A DNA stretch of 64,000 nucleotides from positions 102,946,554 to 103,010,553 of the forward strand of contig NC_080539.1 in assembly GCF_028640845.1 (NCBI RefSeq). The letters are read 5' to 3'. This document shows, one piece after another, positions 12,834-24,689 of the stretch. Each line of letters opens with the position of its first letter. Within the stretch, counting starts at the first letter, position 1. Made by a program: the position numbers and the translations under genes. The notes below the pieces were generated by a model. The model ran no database searches. It saw only the letters and a program-made list of their open reading frames with translations, and had not been told where the DNA came from. This DNA is from Ahaetulla prasina (Eukaryota; Chordata; Lepidosauria; Squamata; Colubridae).

Positions 12834-13026
12834 TGTTCAACTCCTTCTCCTGAAGAGGAGAAGCTTATTCCTGTCAAAAGACCCAAAACACCAACTCCTG
12901 ATGAATTATCTGACATCAACACTCAGACAAATTGGACCAAATCACTTCCACTGCCAACGCCAGAGGAAAAGATGCGACAACAGGCTCAGGCAGTCGCAAC
13001 TGATGTTATTCCTATTAATGTAACAG
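12834..13026 (+). CDS. NHSL1: NHSL1 internal coding exon
   Basis: A 193-nt exon follows the acceptor TTTTTTTATAG and ends at the donor ACAG|GTAGAC. It enters in phase 0 and exits with one base over. The 64 codons contain KRPKTPTPDELSDINTQTNW and the block KSLPLPTPEEKMRQQAQ, then DVIPINVT. These are among the most conserved segments in NHS-family proteins, so this is a robust landmark. A weak surrounding ORF signal is expected, because the exon is short and sits in a 4.9-10 kb intron environment. The region probably forms part of the disordered scaffold downstream of the WAVE-homology domain; no catalytic activity is expected. Confidence 0.93.
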
Positions 13027-16000
13027 GTAGACTTTTAATTTTATGGATTTATAGCATCTCTTTATGATATTTAGAACAAAATCATACCTTTATAAAAAGT
13101 ACTGCTTATGTTAAATAATGGTAACAGTTGATAAGCATTAGGGCCTTTAAATATTACAATATCAGAACTCTCTCCCCTTCAAAACTCATGCTGAATGATT
13201 AAATATTCTGAAAAATACTGAAATTCTGAAAAATGTTATACTTCTGAACTTTCTGTAGTGTAATCTTTGTTCTTTAATGACTTTTTTCATAATAATGTTT
13301 CTGCTAGTTTTTAAAGAAGTTTGTTTAAAAAATATGTAGCTCATTTCATTCACTATCAAACGTGTTTTCTAGTAGCATATATGTTGTTATGGAATAATAT
13401 TTTTGCTACATAAAAGGATGAATAAGGCTTAATGACCTAAAATAAAATTGACTGAGACGGCTGGTCCATAATAAAAGATTTTAAATTGGAAGTAAGGTTG
13501 TTCTCTAAGGAAGACAAAGCAGAATAATTAGCAAGCTTTCATTTTCTCCGGAATTATTAAGCAAGAGGGAAAGCAGGAGAAGAAAAAAATTGACCTGTGA
13601 AAGCCCTAAAACCTGTTCATCAAGAATCTGAAAAAGACTATAGAAGGAGATTGCCAGCATAGCTGAATTAGGCTTTTTTTTTTCTGGATATGATGATAGG
13701 TTAGGTCATAATTCAGGAAGTTGATAAAAAAAAAAACAAGCAATCATTGTTTCTGGTTTTCTGTATAGCCTATAGCTATATAGGGATGTTTCTAATCCTT
13801 AGAAAACATGAAGGTTCCTTCTCAGAGGCACAAGAAGAGAAGCACGACTGAAAGATTGAAAACTGAATTCTTGGTCCTTTACAAGGGATTCATCATTCTT
13901 AATCCAGCTGGGTTTTGTTCTTTCCTGCTTAAAAAGGAGTGTCAGACTCAAGGCACTATTTTTGAACTGCAATCACATGCTAATCTACAAGATCAGTTAA
14001 ACCAACTGACTTTTTTCATTAATAATCAATTAACACAGGTGCGTTCTTTTTCCAATGTGGTGACTAATATCTGCTTAGCTATATTATTAGTCTTAACCTT
14101 CTGAGAGAATTTTAATATAACTCAGCAATCAGGGTTCAGTAAAAAAAATACGAAAGAAAGAAATAGATAAAACAAAAATTTGTGTACCCTAGAAGAACCA
14201 AAAAAAAAAAAGTTTGTGGAAATTAAATTGTTGAAAACTAATAAATGGGGGTTTTCACCCCTTATTTTCTGCCTTCTTAAAAATTTATGGTTGTATTCAG
14301 TTGGAGCTTCTTTGTTAATATAGTTTTGCCCTCCACTGAATTGGTTTTTCCTCAGTTCTGCAGTCTCTGCATGCCTTCCAGATCTGGTGGATGTAGATAT
14401 CCTTCCAGATTTGAGGAGCACGATATCAAGACGACAAAGGAATTGGGGACAGTCCTGTTATGTTAACAGAAGTACCTTCCCACAGTTATGGGTGCAGACA
14501 AGATAAAAAAGTACATGTAAATCAAAAACATTTAATAGGGAATATGCCAATTGTTTAATCTTATTTGACCCACAAAAGATAGACACAGGGACTTAAAAAA
14601 TGGATCAGAGAGTAATGTGATCCTAAAGCAGAAAGACTTCAACTCTGCTAAAGTGTTCATTTTTCATGCTTTATGGCTATTGATATCTGAGTAAATACAC
14701 AAAGATTCCACTATAAATCTGTCCTCCCAAATATGTGCTTTCTAGATAAAACATAAAATATTCTTTTCAGGTAAGGAAATAAAACGTGTTTCCCCGAAAA
14801 TAGGACATGTCCCGAAAATAAAGCCAAGCCTCATTTTTGGGGTAGGCGTAAATATATGCCCTCCCCCGAAAATAAGCCCTAGTGACAGGGTAGGCGTGGC
14901 CAGCACAAGAGGCAGCCCTTCCCTTCCCCGGTCACCTCAGTGCTTCTTGGCCCCTTAATCGGATCATTCACAGCTGATTCGCGGGTGCCACTCAGGCCGC
15001 CACCTCCAGCAAGCACGGCTGTTTTTGTAGCCAATTGCGGCTGCAAAAGAAGCCGGAGGTCAAGCAACACACCCCACATGCCTCGCACCCTAATTACCTA
15101 CTGGTGACAGTCACAGCAGGCAATTCCCTCCATGGAACAGCTGGGTGCTATTCCATGGACGGGTGCTGATCTATCCATCGCCTCCAGCAAGCGCAGCTGT
15201 TTTTGCCATGGATTGCGGCCACTTCTGCAGCAGAAGGCCAAGCGATGTGCCCCATGTGCCTTGTGCTGGCCTTCCGAAGGGTACTGTAGCAGGAGCTATC
15301 AACAATTTTTTATCCTTATTTCATCCAACCATACTGGGCCACGTGAGCCAGGATGAAATAAGGAAGGCCAGCATGAGGCGTGAGTCTCCTGCTGGAGAGG
15401 AGTGCTTTTGGGAGAGAAGGCAAAGGGGATGCGATCGCTTGCAAATTCCCGCCCTGCTCCCACCTCTCCGCCGGGGACTCCCGGCAGTCCCAGATGCCCA
15501 AAGTCCGCACCCTCCTGGCTTTTCCACAGTGCCCAGCTCTTTATTGAGGGTGGTGGCAGGTGATGTGGAGGAGAAGTGAGATGCATGGAGCGAGACAAGG
15601 CTCGCTCCTCTTGCCATCTCTTCTCCCCCTCTCACTGGGCATGGCATGGCTTCCTGCCCCTGCACAAATTGGATCCAATTTGAGGGTGGCAGGTGGTGAG
15701 GGGTGGGGCCGGGGAGACATGAGATGCACGTCTTCCCTGCCTTGTAGCTCCATCACCATTGTCTGCAGACAAACATGTTGTAGGGTAAAAAATCCCTCAC
15801 GAGTTCAATCAAACTTCACCATTCGCTGCCTCCTGCACCCCCAAAATAATAAGACACCCCGCTGATAATAAGGCCAAGCCCTATTTCGGGGTTAAAAAAA
15901 AATAAGACAAGGTCTTATTTTCAGGGAAACACGGTATATCATTAAACATATGCCTCTGGTCTATGTGATACAAGAGGACTAGGTCATAAGAATCCATTGT

Positions 16001-18697
16001 TTCTTCTTCCATAGAAATATTATGACAATCTAGGCCAGCCACAGTGGATTTTATTACAATAAAATATTAATATTGCTGAACTAATATTAACTTTAAATGT
16101 CCTATTTAAGAATTAAAAGCTTGTAAAATAAAATTAATTAATAATGGACATGATATTTCACTTGTCTGCAAGGACTTAGTGCCTTTCCACCTTTAGTTTC
16201 ATCTGTCAGTGCTCTTCTAGTAAGATAAATTCTACTACTAAAACTCGATATGAATATATTGAAGACTTAAGAGGACGAGCTTTGGGAGTGGATTTAGTCC
16301 CATGAATTAGCAAGAATTTAACTTGTTTTGAACATGATATACAATACAGGATATACAAGGTGTAGTATACTTTTCCAGAGACTAGCAATTTTTTCTTTCT
16401 TAACGCTGTTGTGTGTCTCTGGATGTGGTTTTACCCAAATAGTAGATATTACTTGGTGATTGTTGTCTCAAGTAAAAGATAAAAGCCTTTATTTGCTTAC
16501 AAATAACTAGCTTCATTGGGTTGCTTCTCAATTAGTCAGTGAATTTAAACAGCTCTGTATAAATGTAAATTACAGCAAAAAAAAAAAAGTGGCTCAGAAA
16601 TTCATATGAAAAAATCGTGGAGTGCAAATTTAAGATAACAAACAATTTTCCTAAGAGGTTTAATTTAGAGGTCTGCTAGACAAGCTAAAGTTACTAATCT
16701 GCATAAACATTTTATAAAATGGCCACTTATAACACTATTCTAATTGGTGATAGAAAATTGAAGACTGAATGAGAACTCTAGTGAAAAAAGGATCAGTAAA
16801 ATGAGCCTTCTAAGTGTGAATATACACAGTTATTATCTAATTCTCTGAAGATTCTCTCTGGTTTGCAAAATCTGATACTGATATAAATTGGGATGGGATG
16901 TAGACAATTGTAGTACTACTTTTATAGAATAGAGAGGCTTTTGGCACTTCTTCCAAGAGCCAATTAATGACTCTTAACAACAGTGGCATATCTGAGGAAT
17001 TTTTTTCTGTAGTTTTTGCAGCATGGGATGAAGTACTTCTGTTCAAATAAAAGCAATAATGTAAGAGGCTCCCTGGTATGTTGAACAGAGTAGGGTTGAT
17101 GGTCTGAAACTCTTAATCTGCTTAACTGCAAATGCTCCTTTATTCCTAACATTAGAGATGTTCCATCTAACAAGAACAAGACATCTTTGGGCTCACATAC
17201 AACATCATCTTCTCAAACTCCCAAATTTTTGTCCATGCAACTGAAGACGAAACAGTTACCTTTAGTCTGTTGCTCTAATCCAGAACATATCCATGTGTAG
17301 AGTTAAAAAAAAAACTCTTTTGAATCATTTGCATATCCCATGTTTTCCTTAAAACTGATCTGATGAATTGACCTGATCATGAGAGGATCCATAAATAGCA
17401 CATTCTAGCATATGCTAAAAATACTTTTCAGTGAGAAATAACTTGGCTAGTCAGAAATGTAAAGTATGGAACGATTCATTTTTTTCCTTTGCTACAGTGA
17501 AGACAAGATGAAAGAACTTAATCTAGTTTTCTGAAACTTTTAAATCAAATATTTTGTGAATACAAACAAAAACCAAAATGGGAAGTATATTTGATTTGTA
17601 ATCTTATCTGAAAGAATACAAAACAAGAGCAGAATATAAATATGGCTAATGACAAATAGTCAATTTATTAACTCACTGAAAAAAATGGAAATGTCTATAG
17701 CTATCTGACTTGGAGAACTGCTGTTGGGTCCATTTTGATGCAGCACATATTCAATTATAAGGCTTACTTCTGTTACATGCAACATGAATCATCTTCAATT
17801 ACTTAAACCTCATTTTGATTCAAACATTCAGCAAATGTAGCATCCAGTGGTGATAGATTAAACATAGTTGAGATTTCAAGTGGAAAAGCAGTTCACTATA
17901 ATTATAGTTTGTTTATCCAGTGATGCTATGACTTAGTATGCTTTTTGTGAATGATCAGAATGAAGTGGAGTATATTATCTTTTTGATCAGAGATAGCCGA
18001 TTTAATAAAAAAATATTCCTAATTCCATGATTAGGCAAACACACACATATACACACACATACACACACATACATTTTCAAGACCTATAGAATCATACAGA
18101 TATAAATAAGTCTTTTTGGCAGCATACAGTCATAATACTGTATGTTGGTACAGTACAGTACAGTTACAGTTTTGATGTTACATGTAACTGTATGTATATG
18201 TATTTCAAATGTTTTCCAAAACCATTTTCACTTGAAAACCTATTTTTGGTTGTGGTCATTAGGTCTTAATTTGACTTAGGATGCTATGTAAACACTATCG
18301 TTTACATGTCTATATTTATGACTTACAGTGTTTTTTTGTGAATCCAACAAGTTTTAACACATTCTACAAAACAAAATTAATAAAAGGAGTCAGCAACATT
18401 TTCTAGTGCTGAAACCTGATAACCCAGGCATTCTTCTTGCTAACCCCAGATCATCCAAAATCACAGGAGATCAAGTCACCAAGAAATTATCCACCTTGGC
18501 ATTTAATTTCTTTTCTTATTTTTTACACTTTAAGCCTTACAGTTGCAGAGTGCTGTATCTGTTCCTGCTTTATATGACTGTGCTAACATCATATATTAAT
18601 GCCTTTTCTTCATTTCTACTATAAGCAAGTGGAAGAAAGTGCATGATGTCAGCGTGCTTGAAAATAATGGTGCTTTGCTTGTTCTACTGTACATCAG
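13027..18697 (+). other. NHSL1 intron
   Basis: The only clear element is the GC-rich TIR transposon at 14785-15933. A (CACACATA)-type microsatellite lies near 18040-18075. No further exon is supported between 13027 and 18697. Confidence 0.55.
14785..15933. mobile_element. TIR DNA transposon (CCCCGAAAATAAG family), long copy
   Basis: The left end CGTGTTTCCCCGAAAATAGG and right end TCTTATTTTCAGGGAAACACG form terminal inverted repeats (about 1.15 kb element). The sub-terminal motif GAAAATAAG(CC/AC) is repeated several times at both ends. The middle (about 14900-15870) is GC- and CpG-rich in an AT-rich intron and is full of overlapping ORFs on both strands, none resembling a transposase. It is probably a non-autonomous element. 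A 294-bp relative is at 19927-20220. I cannot name its superfamily with confidence. Confidence 0.8.
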
Positions 18698-18829
18698 GGG
18701 AGAATTTTGACCGCCAAGCCAGCATACGGAGGTCTTTGATTTACACAGATACTGTGGTAAGGCGGCCGAAGAAAATGAAAAGGAGAAAGACTATTACAGG
18801 AGTCCCTGACAACATCCAAAGAGAGCTAG
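18698..18829 (+). CDS. NHSL1: NHSL1 internal coding exon, probably alternatively spliced
   Basis: A 132-nt exon follows the acceptor ACATCAG and ends at the donor CTAG|GTACGG, in phase 1-1. It encodes ENFDRQASIRRSLIYTDTVV, then the very basic RRPKKMKRRKT and ITGVPDNIQREL. The basic stretch looks like a nuclear-localisation or polybasic lipid/actin-binding patch. The segment closely resembles an exon I know from NHS. The human NHSL1 form I recall runs from the preceding exon directly into the giant exon without it. Because its length is a multiple of three and both flanking phases match, skipping it keeps the frame (T-V-G-N-G junction). It is therefore a likely cassette exon that would switch a polybasic segment in or out. 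Confidence 0.88.
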
Positions 18830-19436
18830 GTACGGCTCATCAGAACTGTATTCCATTTCAATTAATTGCTGGTCATAACTAAACTCATAACATTTAATTG
18901 CGCTTATGAAACCAATACAGTCTGATAGCCTCTTAAAAGTTCCAAATGAATGTATGGTTGGTCACTAAGAAAGAATAGCAAGTGCGTTCTTTGTATATTT
19001 GTATATTTATATATTTGTCTCCTACCAAGAAATTAAAATTCCTGTTTCACGCTGGAAATGCTTATGGCTGGGATTTGCTGGAAGGAAATGCAATAAAACT
19101 CATATAGATACTGTCACTAGTGAACTAGAGGTATTCAGTAGTAACCATTTGCTAATTTTCAAGGCCATTTCACAGATGATAGTTTTGCTCCAGAAAATTT
19201 CCCATTTCAGATTGTGTGTTGAATGAATACATACATTTGTTTTAGGTAGTACAGGGAAAGGCCATCTGTGTAAGAAAGCTTTAATGTGAAAATTATAGTT
19301 TTTATTGAATAGGTATTAAGTACATTAATATAACTTGCCAGTTTTATTGCTGCCTAAATATTTTTCCGAATTCTAACATTTTGTTGAAGTTATTCTACTA
19401 ACAACTATATCTCCCTTTTTAAAAGTGAAATTCAGT

Positions 19437-19769
19437 TAGTCCTTGACTTACAACAGTTCATTTAGCGACTGTTCGAAGTTAACAACAGCACTGAAAAAAG
19501 TGACATATGATTTTTTTCCATACTTAAAACCGATCATGTGATCAAAATTCATATGCTTAACAATTGGTACATATTTATGATAGTTGCAGTGCCGTGTGAT
19601 CCCCTTTTGTGACCTTCTGACAAGCAAAGTCAATGGGGAAGCCAGATGTTACTAACTTAACAACTGCAGTGGCAAAAAAAAGTTTGTAAAATGGGGCAAA
19701 ATTCATTTAACAATTGTTTCACTTAGAAACAGAAATTTTGGCTCAATTGTGGTCATAAGTCAAGGACTA
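19437..19769. mobile_element. TAGTCCTTGACTTA-family TIR MITE
   Basis: Starts TAGTCCTTGACTTA and ends TAAGTCAAGGACTA, perfect inverted termini. The interior carries the phrase CTCAATTGTGGTCATAAG, reused in relatives at 33087-33297 and 38485-38912. Partial copies lie near 4985, 11585, 20830, 21300, 39529-40190, 45690 and 62915. This is one of the most abundant short families in the window. It is non-coding. Confidence 0.8.
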
Positions 19770-19926
19770 CTTGTAATAAGTCTTTAAAAATATGATGCGG
19801 TTTCAAGTATGTTTGACTGTGTATTTGACCAATTTATATAGCTACCTCTCTCAATAATAAATACTTATGCTTTATAAGATTTCTAATAATAATTTTAATA
19901 AACATTACAGTTAAAAAAATAAAACC

Positions 19927-20220
19927 TACCCTGTTTCCCCAAAAATAAGACATCCCCTGATAATAAGTCCAATCGGCCTTTTGAGCGCATGTGCTAAAAT
20001 AAGCCTCCTTCCCCCCCCCCCCCCCGAAAATAAGCCCTCCCCAAATATATTTAAACGCAAAGCTGGAAATCAGGTAAGACAGCAAGAGGAGCCCCATCTT
20101 GCTCCACACGCCCCAAAATAATAAGACCTCCCTGAAATTAAGACCAAGCACTTATTTCGGAGTTCAAAAAAATATAAGACAAGGTCTTATATAAAAATAT
20201 AAGACAGGGGAAACACAGTA
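19927..20220. mobile_element. TIR DNA transposon (CCCCGAAAATAAG family), short copy
   Basis: Begins TACCCTGTTTCCCC and ends GGGGAAACACAGTA, with internal AAAATAAG motifs and a 16-C run (about 20009-20024). It is an internally deleted relative of the 14785-15933 element. Confidence 0.8.
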
Positions 20221-22855
20221 ATACAGACTAAAAAGAAAAAAAAAGAAATAGAAAAATAGAAAAGAAAGAAAAAATAAGAATATAGTAAAGAAAAGAAATA
20301 CATAAAGAAATTACTTCTCCCTCCATGAGAGCAGTACAAATAATTTTAGTAACTTGTCACCTTCTGTTAAAATACAACATATTGTCTCTTCTTCTCATAT
20401 ATCATATCTTATGTATATGATATATATCTATATAAGATGTATCTCATATATCTTATCTTGTCTTGAAACTTAATTGTTCAGTTCTGGTCAGCAAAAGTTC
20501 CTTATGGGTTAGCAGAGATAGTAACATATCTATTTTAAACCTAATAATGTAAACCAACTTTATATTCCTTTATCTTGTAACAATCTTGATCTTTTATTCC
20601 TTCAAATAATGTCCTAGAACTTCCTTTCCTTTCCTTCCTTTCTTTGTCACTTCTCACAGAATCTTTTAAAAGTTTGTCAAGTCCCTTTGTAAATTCCAGT
20701 ATAGTAAAGTTATCCCGGTTACTTAGAAAAGATCCAATCCCCATTCAGCCTGTCCAGGAAAAGAGTTCTCTTCAAGGCAAAGAGTGGAAAATTGCTGCCT
20801 GCCCTCCTCTGCCTGCTCTGTCCCTTTAATGACCCTTGTGGTTACTTAATGACTGCAACTGGGAGAGCTGGGATTGCAGTTGTCAAGCAAAATGGTCATA
20901 TTGGTGCCTCACTTAATCACTGCAATGATTTAAAATTGACATTCTGGACTCGGATTGTTAGGCAAGAGATGCTTAAACTGATTTTCTATGGCCATTTTTC
21001 ATAATATCCTTCACTACATCCAACATTAAATATTTTGCCTCCCTCTGCATTATTACATAATATTTAAGTGTTCTTCTCATTTGCAAAAGAACAGCATTTT
21101 TTCATGGGAAGGACTCTTATAATTAATTTCAAAAACATATTTTAAATTCATCTGGACCCTTCGCCCATTTATAACTTTCCAAAATAAACATTCTGTTTAT
21201 TTATTAAAAACATGTAGCTCCCCATCTTCTAATCGACTCTCAGTGGCTCCCAATCTAATGTTAAAACAGCGTATCAAATCATATTAAAACTGCAAATTAA
21301 ACAGATCAAAATATTAAAAACATTGTCACATGACCATGGACGTGGTACAAATATTTGCAATGGCTGAAAGTGCTTTGCAGCCCATAAAGCATTTTTTCTG
21401 AGGCTATTGGGGTTCCCAATTATCTTTAAAAGAAATGGTCATAAGTTGAGGACTACCTTTAGTCAACAGCGTTTGAATGATGTCAACAGCGAAGTTGGAT
21501 ATAATCAGAGTTTTCATATAAAAAAATAATTTAAAATCTTTGTAGATGATAAACATTATGTGATTTGCGGTCTCAGATTAATCTTTGTAGTGGCTTCATG
21601 CTTCATACAAAGAACAACTGCACATATATCAAAACTGGAATTTCTAACAATTAAAAAAAAAGTAAGAGAAGATCCTTATGAATTGTGTTTTTAGAAGAAA
21701 TCCATGCTAAATAAAGGTGAATACAGTATGACCAAGCAACTAAAACATAGGGTAATTTGAATAACATCTACAGTTTCCTTCAAATTGTGCCCAATTGGAA
21801 TTTTACTTCTCTTTATTTCTCTCTTGAGACAGATCCTCATGCAGCATCATATTTCATTTTTAAAGTGCTTCTAATTTCAAGAGAGATAGGAGGAACTGAA
21901 GTTCATGGAATCCAATCCTCCTTTCACGCACAGTTAGCCACAGTGATTTTATAAATGAGAACCTGTGATCCTCATGTGAATGTGAAACACATTCTGAATG
22001 TGAAACACTACCTTTTACTATTCTCTTCCTCTTCTGTTTAACTTCTCTGTGCTAGCAACTGTTCAATTTCCTGATGACCACTTACTTCTAACCCATTTAG
22101 AATTTGCCTTGCATATTGCATTGGAGAAAAGATAGCTTGTAATTGCCTTTTTCAAGATATAGGAACCCATGATCCATCCACAACATCCAAGACTTACCAC
22201 AATGAAAGCCGAGCAGAGCTTTTTAAAGCAATTTAAAAAAATTACACAAGGTTATGTAATTCTATTTTCCATGTGTGTACATGTCTTCATCCTATTTGTA
22301 TTGCCAATGGAAAGGGATCTCTGGAGGAGGATAAAATTATTAGAACCAAGAAGTTACTTTCAAGTTTTAAAAATAAATGTAAGAAACTCAAATTAAATGG
22401 AGCTTGTTTGGGAAAATGAATGTTAAAGAAAGAGAAAATAAATGCACAAACATAACAGAGGTATCTTATACTTAATCATCTGGAATCAGTACTTGTACGA
22501 CATATAAGAAAAGAACTCTATGCATGCGTTGCCTAGATTAACAGCAAATTACAGTGGATGTAATTTCTTGTTCAGTCAAGAGGACAATTTATTAATGTAG
22601 AAAGTGAGAATGCGATTCAATCCTCAGATGTTGTGAGGAAAAAATAAATCTTAACTCCATACACTAATAACCCAAACAGTTATTGTAATTATTCAGTTCA
22701 GAAATGTCCTGCTGGATTAAATCGAAGCACATTTTAATTCAGGATTCTGTTCCTTAGACTGGCCAATCAGATGCCTCTGAGATGTTTATAGGCTGGAAGA
22801 TATACCCCATTTTCACCTTTCCTGCCTCTACAACTGGCATTTGTAGATGCATGAG

Positions 22856-22894
22856 TTAGGGTTAGGGTTAGGGTTAGGGTTAATGTTAGGGTTA
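22856..22894 (+). repeat. Short interstitial telomere-like repeat
   Basis: Four perfect TTAGGG units (22856-22879), then TTAATG, one more TTAGGG and TTA. It is too short to imply a chromosome-end fusion. Confidence 0.93.
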
Positions 22895-23292
22895 ATTAGC
22901 ATGTTAATGCTAATAGCCTTTGTTTGGCCTCTTCCAAAGAACTTTATCCTATTTCTAAAGACATCTCAGTCTAGTAGCCATTACATGTTTTCTGACAATA
23001 AATTCCATGTTAGTGGATATGATGTTCAGCAGAAAGAGATACACAACCACTTACTTTGGACTCAGGTTTCCATCCGATCTGCGTTCGTTATTTGGAAGAT
23101 AACATCTTATCTCCTAAGTTATAGCAATGGAGAGTTACTATTATTCTTGCTGGTCATCATATGTTATGCAAGGTTTTCATATTACATTCTTTACCATTAG
23201 CCAGCTTTTACTATGGAAAATTCTATAGAAATGTTCAAAAAAATGTTTCTATTTGGAATCTGTATATGAAAAACAGTTTTAGGAATGAGTGG

Positions 23293-24120
23293 AATATTTA
23301 TTTCTTTATTAGATTTATTTGCCACATGTCTTATTTCAAAGCGACTCTGGGCAGCTCACAGCATTAAGAGCATTAAAACCATAAAAGCTAAAAATGTCTG
23401 AAATGATAAAAACGTCATGACAGTCAAAGATACAATTATAGCTAAAGATGGGGAGAGAGGAAGCAGGATACATTATAAGGGGAGGTGGGATTGCCTCTTA
23501 ATTTATCAAACCCTTTCCAGTGTGAAACTTCCCCACTTGGGCTCCAAGCCATCTGTCAAAAGTAGGTCTTCAGGCCCTCATAGAAGGTTAGACGGTGGAA
23601 GCCAATTTCATCTTAGGGCTTAAGATGTTCCAAAGTGCAGGAGCCATGACAGAGAAAGGCCCCCTCCTGTACCCTGCCAACCAAAATTCCTTGACTGATG
23701 CGCCCATAGCATGCCTCCTCTGCCAGGGCTGGCCAGTTCCATAACCTGGTTTCCTTCAGTATCCTGGACTTACGCCATGCAGGACTTTAAAGGTAGTTAA
23801 AGTCCCAGATCTTGAAGCTTCATCCACCCAAATCCATTCAGTCTTGCCAGGGTTCAGTCAAAGCCTATTGTCCTCATCCAGGGCCCCCCACTGCTAAATG
23901 TTCCAGGTACTGTGAGAGGATATCACTTGGATTACCAACATACTTGGATACTCAATTATAACGTTGAGTATCATTAGCATACTGATGATACTTCAGCCCC
24001 TGGTGGTGAGTGATCTCATTCAGCAGCTTCATGTAGATGTTAAAAAGGGTGGAGGACTATTAACCCCATGGCACGGCACAAAGGAGCGGCTGTGGGCTGG
24101 ATTCAACAATAGTGCCAGCT
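23293..24120 (-). mobile_element. Old LINE relic
   Basis: Begins with the widespread reptile tail motif (GATTTATTTGCCACATG, GCGACTCTGGGCAGCTCAC). It continues with CATCCAGGGCCCCCC- and GGCACGGCAC-type phrases seen in ancient CR1/L2-like elements on the reverse strand. There is no intact ORF. Boundaries and clade are approximate. Confidence 0.5.
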
Positions 24121-24317
24121 GATACAGTTTAAAATATATTTGAACTGAAGCACACAAGGAACCTACTAGCCTGCTGTTAGCTGTCTTTATGCATTTTCAT
24201 CTATTTTCGTCTTTTTAAAAAATCCTAGTATATCGCATTTGCAATCTATAATACAAATATAAACATGCCAAGAGTCTTTCATTAGGAATGTCTGAACATA
24301 TTGGAACCTGTATATGA

Positions 24318-24590
24318 ATAGAATAGAATAGAATAGAATAGAATAGAATAGAATAGAATAGAATAGAATAGAATAGAATAGAATAGAACAGAACAGAACA
24401 GAACAGAACAGAACAGAACAGAACAGAATAGAATTTTTTATTGGCCAAGTGTGATTGGACACACAAGGAATTTGTCTTGGTGCATATGCTCTCAGTGTAC
24501 ATAAAAGAAAAGGTACGTTCATCAAGAATCATAAGGTACAACACTTAATGATAGTCATAGGGTACAAATAAGCAGTCAGGAAACAATGTG
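24318..24590 (-). mobile_element. LINE 3' end copy 2 with (AATAG)n/(AACAG)n array
   Basis: Positions 24318-24432 are GAATA pentamers changing to GAACA pentamers. The LINE 3' end shared with 3663-3930 and 50785-51028 follows (TTGGCCAAGTGTGATTGGAC, AATTTGTCTTGGTGCAT). The array is the expanded terminal repeat of the element. It lies about 100 bp from the giant NHSL1 exon. Confidence 0.85.
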
Positions 24591-24689
24591 AGTTCTGTAA
24601 AAACTTTTTATTAATGGACACATTTTAAAATGCAATTATAACAATGCTGTATATTTATTTTTCTAACAGTTTTGTTTTAATATCTACAG

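Larger units (their letters stand above)
18830..24689 (+). other. NHSL1 intron preceding the giant exon
   Basis: Contains two TIR MITEs (19437-19769, 19927-20220), partial TAGTCC-type copies near 20830-20970 and 21300-21460, a short telomere-like repeat (22856-22894), an old LINE relic (about 23293-24120) and a LINE tail with an AATAG microsatellite (24318-24590) only about 100 bp upstream of the acceptor. Confidence 0.55.

Noticed and set aside
13808..14104. 98-codon open frame on the plus strand
   Set aside because: No splice context, no family resemblance and no codon bias; likely chance in an intron.
14879..15865. Cluster of 60-144-codon frames on both strands
   Set aside because: They lie in the GC-rich interior of the TIR element; no transposase or other domain is recognisable.
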